Under the pieces are notes generated by a model that had not been told where the DNA came from, made no database searches, and saw nothing but the letters and a program-made list of their open reading frames with translations. A stretch of 64,000 nucleotides of DNA from Heterorhizobium halophytocola. Lineage in GTDB: Bacteria; Pseudomonadota; Alphaproteobacteria; Rhizobiales; Rhizobiaceae. Of this stretch, positions 57,523 through 64,000 are shown piece after piece. The stretch covers positions 62,001-126,000 of the forward strand of contig NZ_JAGGJU010000010.1 in assembly GCF_017873095.1 (NCBI RefSeq). Direction: 5' to 3'. The first letter of the stretch is position 1, and each line of letters opens with the position of its first letter. The position numbers and the translations under genes are program-made.

Positions 57523-60180
57523 ATGATGATAGCACCAGGCCATTCAGCCGGAAGGAAGGGTGCCCTTTACGATCACCCCCGGCTTGCGCGTCGCGTTGCC
57601 GTCAAACGTTTCCTCGCCAGGACGGTGCTCTTTGGCGAGCGCATCCTGCCGCTCCTGCTGCCGGTGCTCTGCATCGGCGCGCTGTTCGTGTCCTTCGCCT
57701 GGCTCGGCGTGTTCCGCATGCTGCCGGACTGGGTGCGGCTGGCCCTGGTCTTCGTGCTGATCTTTGCCTTTCTCGCCTCCTTCCTGCCCTGGACGAAACT
57801 GCGCTGGCCGAGTGCCGCCGAGGCTGACCGGCTACTGGAGCGCCGCAACGGGCTTTCGCACCAGCCGGTGGCGGTGCAGGACGACGCCCCGGCCTTCGAC
57901 CAGCCTTTTGCGCGCGCGCTCTGGGAAGAGCACCAGCGCCGCATGGCCGAGCGGATCGCCGCACTCGATGCAGGCTATCCCCAGCCGGATATCGCGCGAC
58001 ATGACCGGTTTGCCTTGCGCACCATTCCGGCATTGCTCCTGGTCATCGCGTTTTTTTATTCCGGTTCGAACGGCGCCGGCGGCCTTGCCGATGCCTTCCG
58101 CTGGCAGACCGCAACCGGCGGCGCGCCGGGTACGCGGCTCGATGCCTGGATCACGCCGCCCGGCTACACCGGGCGTGCACCGATCTTTCTGACCGGCCGC
58201 GAGACCACCGGCGACGCCTTGCCGGCCATTCCGCAGTTTTCGACCGTCACCATCAGGCTGAGCGGCGGCAAGGGCGACGAGACCGTAAGCTTCGCCCCGA
58301 CCAAGGGCGAAGCGATCGACATCGCCGCGCAGGCGAGCCAGAAGGCAGGCGGGGAAGCAACCGCTGCGGCAGATGGCACCGCCGCGACACCGGCAAATAC
58401 GACTATCGCCACGACCTACAGCTTCAAGCTCGAACAGGACGGGGTACTGGAGGCCGCCGACCGGCAATGGGCGCTCAGTGTCGTGACCGACCAAGCGCCG
58501 GAAATCATGCTGGACGGCAATCCGCGGCGCGCCGCGAATGGCGCCCTGGAAATCCCCTACCGCGCCAAGGACGACTACGGCGTCTATGGGGCCCTGGCGG
58601 AAATCGAGCCCGTGGACGCGCCGGACGCCGGCGCGATGCCGCTCTATCCCCCGCCGGACTACAAGATCAACCTGCCCCGGCAGAACGCCCGCGATGCCAA
58701 GGGTGTTGCAAGCCATGATCTGACCGAGAACCCGCTGGCCGGAAAGCGCGTGCGCATCACCCTGGTGGCACGCGACGGCGCCGGCCAGGAAGGCCGCAGC
58801 AAGCCGACCGAAATGGTCCTGCCGGGCAAGATCTTCACCCAGCCGCTGGCCGCGGCCGTCGCCGAAGAGCGACAGGTCTTCGCGCTCGACACCCGCCAGT
58901 TACCCCGCGCCATCGAACTTAACGAAGCCCTGACGCTGAGGCCCGACGAGACCATTCCCAATCTCACCCATTACCTTGCGATCGTCTCGGCGCGGGAGCG
59001 GATGAAACTTTCTCGCACCAACGATCAGCTGAAGGACACGGCCGACTACCTCTGGGAGATCGCCCTCGGCATCGAGGATGGCAATCTGTCGCTTGCCGAG
59101 CGCAAGCTGCGCGATGCCCAGCAGGCGCTCGCCGATGCGCTGTCACGCAATGCCGGCGACGACGAGATCAAGAAGCTGATGGACGACCTGCGTGCCGCCA
59201 TGCAGGATTTCATGAAGGCGCTCGCCGAACGCCAGCAGAACGATGCGACGCCCAACCAGCAGCAGGCGCAGAACATGCTCCGCTCGCGTGACCTCGACAA
59301 CATTCTCGACCAGATCGAGAATCTCGCCCGCTCCGGCAATCGCGACGCGGCCCAGCAGATGCTGTCCGAACTGCAGCGGATGATGAACAACCTGCAGACC
59401 GGCCGCGACCCGAACGGCGGGCAGCAGCAGCAGAACAGCGAGGCACGCAAGCAGATCGACAAGCTTGGCGAGCTGATGCAGAACCAGCAAAAGCTCATGG
59501 ACCAGACATACCAGCTGGATCAGGCGCTTCGGGACCGGATGCAACGCGGCGATCCCGATCAGGACCAGGATGGCGAAAACGGTGAAAACCAGCCGGGACA
59601 GCAGCAACAGGGGCAGGAAAGTCAAGAGGGCGATCAGCACCAGGGCGGCCAGCAGCCGACCGACCAGATGACCGCCGAGCAGCTGCGGGAAGCCCTGAAG
59701 AACCTGCGCCAGCAGCAGGAAGGCCTCGCCAAGCAGCTGCAGGAACTGCAGAAGGGGCTGAAGGGCCTCGGCATCAAGCCGGGCGACAAATTCGGCGAAG
59801 CGCAAAAGCAGATGGACGGTGCGGGCAAGGCGCTCGGCAAGGGTCAGGGCGAACAGGCCGTCGAGGGCCAAGGCAAGGCGCTGCAGGCGCTGCGCGACGG
59901 CGCGCGCGACATGATGAACCAGATGATGCAGGCCATGCGCGGTCAGGGCCAGGGTCAACAGCAAGGCCAGGGACAGGGCAACCAGAACGGTCGCGATCCG
60001 CTTGGCCGACCACGCCAGACCACCGGCCCGGATTTCGACGAGCGGGTGAAAGTGCCGGACGAGATCGACGTGCAGCGCGCCCGCGAGATCCTCGAAGCGA
60101 TCCGCAAGCGGCTCGAGAACAACAATGGCAGCCCGAACGAGCGCCGCTATCTCGAACGGCTACTCGACATCCAGCAATAG
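57523..60180 (+). CDS. TIGR02302/DUF4175 family membrane protein
   Basis: This 885-aa protein is from the ATG pair at 57523 with GGAGA upstream; an upstream start at 57406 would add 39 polar residues. Several N-terminal membrane helices (about 30-75, 130-160), a beta-rich region with ITPPGYTGRAP and an EIPYRAKDDYGV repeat-like part, then a long Gln-rich helical region (about 625-830). It lies downstream of lysA and ends in a terminator. Conserved in Rhizobiales; function unknown. Confidence 0.9.
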   Translation: MMIAPGHSAGRKGALYDHPRLARRVAVKRFLARTVLFGERILPLLLPVLCIGALFVSFAWLGVFRMLPDWVRLALVFVLIFAFLASFLPWTKLRWPSAAEADRLLERRNGLSHQPVAVQDDAPAFDQPFARALWEEHQRRMAERIAALDAGYPQPDIARHDRFALRTIPALLLVIAFFYSGSNGAGGLADAFRWQTATGGAPGTRLDAWITPPGYTGRAPIFLTGRETTGDALPAIPQFSTVTIRLSGGKGDETVSFAPTKGEAIDIAAQASQKAGGEATAAADGTAATPANTTIATTYSFKLEQDGVLEAADRQWALSVVTDQAPEIMLDGNPRRAANGALEIPYRAKDDYGVYGALAEIEPVDAPDAGAMPLYPPPDYKINLPRQNARDAKGVASHDLTENPLAGKRVRITLVARDGAGQEGRSKPTEMVLPGKIFTQPLAAAVAEERQVFALDTRQLPRAIELNEALTLRPDETIPNLTHYLAIVSARERMKLSRTNDQLKDTADYLWEIALGIEDGNLSLAERKLRDAQQALADALSRNAGDDEIKKLMDDLRAAMQDFMKALAERQQNDATPNQQQAQNMLRSRDLDNILDQIENLARSGNRDAAQQMLSELQRMMNNLQTGRDPNGGQQQQNSEARKQIDKLGELMQNQQKLMDQTYQLDQALRDRMQRGDPDQDQDGENGENQPGQQQQGQESQEGDQHQGGQQPTDQMTAEQLREALKNLRQQQEGLAKQLQELQKGLKGLGIKPGDKFGEAQKQMDGAGKALGKGQGEQAVEGQGKALQALRDGARDMMNQMMQAMRGQGQGQQQGQGQGNQNGRDPLGRPRQTTGPDFDERVKVPDEIDVQRAREILEAIRKRLENNNGSPNERRYLERLLDIQQ

Positions 60181-60207
60181 GCTGTCTGCCTCAAGACGAA
60201 CATGAAA

Positions 60208-60234
60208 GCCGCGGGACATTGCCGCGGCCTTTTT
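60208..60234 (+). terminator. Rho-independent terminator after the TIGR02302 gene
   Basis: A perfect 7-bp stem GCCGCGG / CCGCGGC (60208-60214 with 60222-60228) with a 7-nt loop is followed by CTTTTT. It ends the plus-strand unit before the convergent CpdR gene. Confidence 0.85.
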
Positions 60235-60266
60235 CTGTGGGGTTGTCTTAAGGCGGGAGGCCGGCC

Positions 60267-60629
60267 TCAGGGGGCCAGGGCGCGGGCGACGGCCTTGCGG
60301 ATTTCCGGCAGGGCGAAAGGCTTGGAGACGACGTCCACGACCTTTTCGGCCAGATCGTCGGCCCGTTCCCGCTGTTCGGCATAGCCGGTCATCAGCAGGA
60401 TCTTCATCTCGGGATAATCGGCGGATGCGCGATGGGCAAGCTCGATGCCGTCCATTACCGGCATGCGGATATCCGACAGCAGCAGATCGAAATCGCTTTC
60501 CTCGACAAGGCGTTCCAGACCCTCGGCACCATCGGCAGCCTCGATCGTTTCATGGCCATCCATCCGCAAGGCGCGGGCGACAAACATCCGCAGGGAATCT
60601 TCGTCTTCGGTGATAAGGATCTTGGCCAT
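60267..60629 (-). CDS. cpdR: CpdR-like single-domain response regulator
   Basis: This 120-aa receiver-only protein starts MAKILITEDEDSLRMFVARAL. It has the acidic pocket (ED), phospho-acceptor Asp53 in LLLSDIRMP, Thr in LMTGYAEQ and Lys in VSKPF. In alphaproteobacteria CpdR delivers ClpXP substrates such as CtrA regulators and controls cell cycle. An upstream ATG (60638) adds three residues. Convergent with the TIGR02302 gene. Confidence 0.92.
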   Translation of the reverse strand: MAKILITEDEDSLRMFVARALRMDGHETIEAADGAEGLERLVEESDFDLLLSDIRMPVMDGIELAHRASADYPEMKILLMTGYAEQRERADDLAEKVVDVVSKPFALPEIRKAVARALAP

Positions 60630-60760
60630 TCGCGTCATAACTCCCGTCGGTGTGCGTGGGCGGAAATTCGCCCGGCAACCCTTGTCGAGTGGTTAAGATC
60701 TGTCGCTATCTCGCGTGCAATGGTTAACAGCTTCTGTCGAATTTTACCAATGCGAACGGC

Positions 60761-61315
60761 TCAGGGTGCATCCGGCGCATCGCCGGTGACGACACCGACA
60801 AACGGCAGTTCACGGAAGGCATAGGCGACATCCATGCCATAGCCGACGACGAAATAGTCGGGGCATTCGAACCCCACATGGTCGGCTTCGAGGTTCTCCT
60901 CGCGCTTCACGCTCTTGTCGAGCAGAACGGCAATGCTGACGCTCTTGGCGCCGCGCTCATACATCAGCTCCTTGGCAAACAGCAGTGTGCGGCCGGATTC
61001 CAGGATATCGTCGATCAACAGAATGTTACGGCCCGCCACATCGCTGTCGATGTCCTTGATGATCTTGACGCCCTGCGACACCGTGCCCCGGCCATAGCTC
61101 GACAGTGTGATGAACTCGACCTCCGGTGCCAGACCTGTGCTGTGCAGCGCGCGGATCAGGTCTGCTGCGAAAATGAAGGAACCCTTCAGCACCGCAATGA
61201 CCAGAAGATCGTCGCTCGGGCCCTTGGCAATCTCGGTTGCCAGCACGCGATTACGCTCCGCGATCTGCTCTGCCGTGTAGAGCGGCTCGATAAGCTTTCC
61301 TCTGACAATGTGCAT
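60761..61315 (-). CDS. hpt: Hypoxanthine phosphoribosyltransferase
   Basis: This 184-aa protein is from Met at 61315 (MHIVRGK); a start five codons upstream is possible. The PRPP-binding motif ILLIDDILESGRTL and flexible loop TLSSYGRGT are present, plus DYFVVGYGMD for purine recognition. Salvages hypoxanthine and guanine to IMP and GMP. Confidence 0.93.
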   Translation of the reverse strand: MHIVRGKLIEPLYTAEQIAERNRVLATEIAKGPSDDLLVIAVLKGSFIFAADLIRALHSTGLAPEVEFITLSSYGRGTVSQGVKIIKDIDSDVAGRNILLIDDILESGRTLLFAKELMYERGAKSVSIAVLLDKSVKREENLEADHVGFECPDYFVVGYGMDVAYAFRELPFVGVVTGDAPDAP

Positions 61316-61382
61316 GGCGGGGCCCTTCATCGCTTGATCCGCGACGTCGATATCGCGATTGATCGCTCGGCGATAGCACAGC

Positions 61383-62060
61383 TCAGAGAGAGTGAGCAGC
61401 CGTCTGGTCGAAGAAAAGCTTCAGTTTCGGCAATTTTCCACCGGCATAGGGGATGCGCGCACTCATGCCACGGCTTTGGCCGGGCTTGATGCTGCCGCTT
61501 GGCGTTGCCACAAGCACCGAACCGACGACCGTGCCGTCCAGCGTCAGGTCGGCGCGGATCGGCGGCACGGACTGCTCGGATTGCGACCGGTTCTGCACGA
61601 TGGCATTGATGCCCAGCACCCGCATTCCGTTGGCATCATGGGAGGTCAGCGTAACATGGTCGATGTCGAGCGGATGGGTGCTGGCAATGGCGGTTGCAGG
61701 CTCGGCAAGCAGGGTCGATAGCGCACCGCCGGCGGCAAAGACGGCGAGGCAGATCGCCGCGAGGATGCCGCTGAACAGGCGCCCGGACGAACTGCCGAGC
61801 AAGTGCGAGGCAAGCTGCGCGAAGGTGAGACGCGGTTCGATCGGGGCGGTTGCCCATGCGGGCTCCGGCCGGCGGTGGAAACCTTTTGCCTCGCAGCGGC
61901 GTTCGGTAAAGGAGCGGCGGGGTCCGTCGATGACGGTGATGAAGTCCGCATCGACGACATCGGCCCCGACCAGGGAACGTCGAACAGGCTGGCGTCGCTC
62001 GGGCAGGAGCAGATCCGGTTGCGGTTCCTGCGGCGGCTCTCTAAAACGAAACGCGTGCAT
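61383..62060 (-). CDS. Membrane protein with DUF3426-like C-terminus
   Basis: This 225-aa protein is from Met at 62060 (MHAFRFREP). One membrane segment lies at about residues 92-117 (LFSGILAAICLAVFAAGGALSTLL). The C-terminal 110 residues are DUF3426-like (VLGINAIVQNRSQSEQSVPPIRADL and GKLPKLKLFF). Members often start with an MJ0042 zinc ribbon; here no Cys pairs are seen at the N-terminus. It is divergent from ftsE with 189 bp between them. Function unknown. Confidence 0.75.
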   Translation of the reverse strand: MHAFRFREPPQEPQPDLLLPERRQPVRRSLVGADVVDADFITVIDGPRRSFTERRCEAKGFHRRPEPAWATAPIEPRLTFAQLASHLLGSSSGRLFSGILAAICLAVFAAGGALSTLLAEPATAIASTHPLDIDHVTLTSHDANGMRVLGINAIVQNRSQSEQSVPPIRADLTLDGTVVGSVLVATPSGSIKPGQSRGMSARIPYAGGKLPKLKLFFDQTAAHSL

Positions 62061-62249
62061 GCAGCCCGCCTTTCCGCCTTGCGGCTTCATCTTTGCATTG
62101 AAAACAGGCAGCTACATACGTAAATTTAAATGGTTAATGCTTCGCAAAACATGGGTGCATGGCTGGCTTTTTACGGCGACATTTACCGGCCGTTAACCGA
62201 ACAGGTTAACAAATCGCCCGAACCTTCGGTTGACTGACGGGATATCGCG

Positions 62250-62909
62250 TTGATCCATTTCGAAAATGTCGGCCTGCGTTACGGCATGGGTCCGGAAATC
62301 CTCCGGGACCTGACCTTCGACATTCCGACCCGCTCCTTCCAGTTTCTGACCGGGCCATCCGGCGCGGGCAAGACGACATTGTTGCGGCTGCTGTTCATGT
62401 CGCTGCAGCCGACGCGTGGCCTGATCCGCAGCTTCGGCCGGGACATCGCCAAGATCCCGCGCAACGACCTGCCGATGCTGCGCCGGCGGATCGGTATCGT
62501 CTTCCAGGATTTCCAGCTGCTCGAACACCTGACGACCTATGAGAACGTCGCCCTGCCGCTGCGGGTGCGCGGCAAGGACGAGGCGAGCTACAAGCAGGAC
62601 GTTCTGGAACTTTTGAAATGGGTCGGGCTCGGCGAACGGATCAATGTCCTGCCCCCGGTGCTCTCGGGCGGCGAGAAGCAGCGCGTGGCGATTGCCCGGG
62701 CGCTGATCGACCGGCCGGAGATCCTGCTTGCCGACGAACCGACCGGCAATGTCGATCCGCCCATGGCCAAGCGGCTTCTGAGCCTTTTCCTCGAACTCAA
62801 CCGGCTCGGCACCGCCGTGGTGATCGCAACCCACGATCTCGGCCTGATGGATCAGGTCGATGCGCGCCGGATGATCCTGTCGGAAGGACGGCTGGATATC
62901 TATGAGTGA
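62250..62909 (+). CDS. ftsE: Cell division ATP-binding protein FtsE
   Basis: This 219-aa ABC ATPase has Walker A GPSGAGKTT, signature LSGGEKQRVAIARAL, Walker B ILLADEPTGNVDP and switch His in IATHD. TTG at 62250 is the start. Together with FtsX it activates periplasmic murein hydrolases at the division septum. Overlaps ftsX by 8 bp. Confidence 0.95.
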   Translation: MIHFENVGLRYGMGPEILRDLTFDIPTRSFQFLTGPSGAGKTTLLRLLFMSLQPTRGLIRSFGRDIAKIPRNDLPMLRRRIGIVFQDFQLLEHLTTYENVALPLRVRGKDEASYKQDVLELLKWVGLGERINVLPPVLSGGEKQRVAIARALIDRPEILLADEPTGNVDPPMAKRLLSLFLELNRLGTAVVIATHDLGLMDQVDARRMILSEGRLDIYE

Positions 62910-63918
62910 GACCCGCCCAGCGCCCAAAGCTCCGCCCGAAAGCGGACCGCCCGCCCGCCGGGCACCCATGCGGGTGCGCAAGACCGCTCCGATCGTGCCC
63001 TCCACCAATATCCAGGGCAATGCGCTGATGGTGGTGATTGCCATCATGTCCTTCCTCGCCTGCCTGACGCTCGGCGCGGTTTCCATGGTCAAGGCGACGG
63101 CGAACGGATGGCAAAGCCAGATTTCCCGAGAAATCACCATCCAGATCAAGCCGGAAGACGGGCTCGACATGGAAAAGGCACTGGTCAAGGCAAAGGATCT
63201 GGCGCTGACCTTCGTCGGCACAAGGACAGGCCAGATCATGGACGAAAAGGCCACCGCGCGGCTGCTCGAACCCTGGCTCGGCACCGGTCTCGACATCAAC
63301 GACCTGCCCGTCCCCCGTCTGGTGATCGTCACCATCGACGAGAGCAACCCGCCCGACTTCGCCGCCATGCGCGACATGCTGACGGCGGAAATCCCGCAGG
63401 CCTCGCTCGACGATCACCGCACCTGGGTCGACCGCCTCGTCTCGATGGCCCGCACCACCGTGATGATCGGACTCGGCATCCTCGGCCTGGTGTTTACCGC
63501 CATGGTGCTCACGGTCGTCTTTGCCACCCGCGGCGCGCTGTCCGGCAACCGCCATATCGTCGAGGTGCTGCATTTCGTCGGTGCGGAAGGCAGCTTCGTC
63601 GCCAACGAATTCCAGAAGCATTTCCTCAAGATCAGCATCAAGGGTTCGGCGGTCGGCGGCGTGCTGGCCGCCAGCGTGTTTGCGGTCGCAAGCTTCTGGC
63701 AGAGCCGCAGCCTGGCCACCCCGCAATCGGACCAGGCGTCCGCCCTGTTCGGCACATTCACCATAGGCTTTCTCGGTTATCTCGGCATTCTGGCAACGAT
63801 CGTCATCATCGCGCTGCTAACCATGCTTACAGCCCGCCTGACGGTGATACGCACGATCTACGAGTTGGACCTGATTCGGTCCGATCCGGCACGGACCGAC
63901 GGGCTGATGGGGGACTGA
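62902..63918 (+). CDS. ftsX: Cell division protein FtsX
   Basis: This 338-aa ABC permease-like protein has a proline-rich cytoplasmic N-terminus, TM1 at about 41-62, a periplasmic domain (about 63-180), and three more membrane segments near 183-209, 243-267 and 283-313. It transmits FtsE ATP hydrolysis to cell-wall hydrolases. Operon with ftsE. Confidence 0.93.
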   Translation: MSETRPAPKAPPESGPPARRAPMRVRKTAPIVPSTNIQGNALMVVIAIMSFLACLTLGAVSMVKATANGWQSQISREITIQIKPEDGLDMEKALVKAKDLALTFVGTRTGQIMDEKATARLLEPWLGTGLDINDLPVPRLVIVTIDESNPPDFAAMRDMLTAEIPQASLDDHRTWVDRLVSMARTTVMIGLGILGLVFTAMVLTVVFATRGALSGNRHIVEVLHFVGAEGSFVANEFQKHFLKISIKGSAVGGVLAASVFAVASFWQSRSLATPQSDQASALFGTFTIGFLGYLGILATIVIIALLTMLTARLTVIRTIYELDLIRSDPARTDGLMGD

Positions 63919-64000
63919 CGCGTTTGGCCTCCGATTTGAAGAAGGCTTGCTTGGCGCACCGCAAGACGGCTAAGCAGCAAGGATGGACGCGGACAGAATG
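63919..64000. other. Window end with no supported gene
   Basis: The last 82 bases follow the ftsX stop. No complete gene or start of a gene with a clear ribosome site is visible. Confidence 0.5.

Noticed and set aside
1-64000. CRISPR arrays, insertion sequences, toxin-antitoxin pairs, or known restriction/abortive-infection operons
   Set aside because: No regularly spaced repeats, transposase genes or recognisable defence proteins were seen on either strand; the methyltransferase has no restriction partner.

Overview
This is GC-rich DNA from an alphaproteobacterium, most likely a member of the Rhizobiaceae. Supporting signs are the core genes on the right (GluQRS, a TIGR02302/DUF4175 membrane protein, CpdR, a YqaA/DsbB pair, an etfBA-hbd block, ftsEX), a DUF982 protein, a NolR-like ArsR regulator and a perfect alphaproteobacterial LexA box (GTTC-N7-GTTC). 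Genus cannot be fixed from the sequence alone.

Positions 1 to about 40,740 are a prophage whose left end lies outside the window. It is a mosaic: a lambda-type head (TerL, portal, head joining protein, ClpP-like protease with a nested scaffold, decoration protein, capsid) joined to a P2-type contractile tail (V, W, J, I, fibres, sheath, tube, E/E' chaperone with a GGGAAAG frameshift site, tape measure, U, X, D). A lysis cassette follows (muramidase, holin-like protein, overlapping Rz/Rz1 spanins). Late genes run right to left on the minus strand. A minus-strand early block (31.3-36.6 kb) encodes Cro-like, methyltransferase, replication-initiator and NusG-like proteins. A CI-type repressor is divergent, and a plus-strand block (37.8-40.7 kb) carries small genes, an excisionase and a tyrosine integrase. 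Three copies of a 15-bp operator-like palindrome flank the immunity region, and a LexA box precedes a small zinc-ribbon gene. An iteron cluster inside the initiator gene looks like a lambda-style origin.

The late operon is interrupted by AT-richer cargo that is not structural: a MarR regulator with a divergent 65-aa mini-winged-helix gene (2.8-4.0 kb), a soluble double-PAS chemoreceptor plus ArsR regulator (17.7-20.1 kb), and a PRC-barrel gene (30.7-31.1 kb). The MarR/mini-winged-helix pair occurs again at 41.9-42.8 kb, outside the integrase. The 41.0-44.5 kb stretch (two MarR genes, the second mini gene, an AraC regulator and long non-coding spacers) is a low-GC accessory block ending at tRNA-Leu(CAA), whose 3' end faces the prophage and is a plausible attachment site.

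From 44.5 kb onward the DNA is ordinary chromosome: YqaA membrane protein, DsbB, HNH nuclease, DNA glycosylase, GluQRS, YihY, SDR oxidoreductase, HIG1 protein, cobalamin adenosyltransferase, EtfBA, 3-hydroxybutyryl-CoA dehydrogenase, TlpA, ArgH, LptM-like lipoprotein, LysA, TIGR02302 protein, CpdR, Hpt, a DUF3426-like membrane protein and FtsEX.
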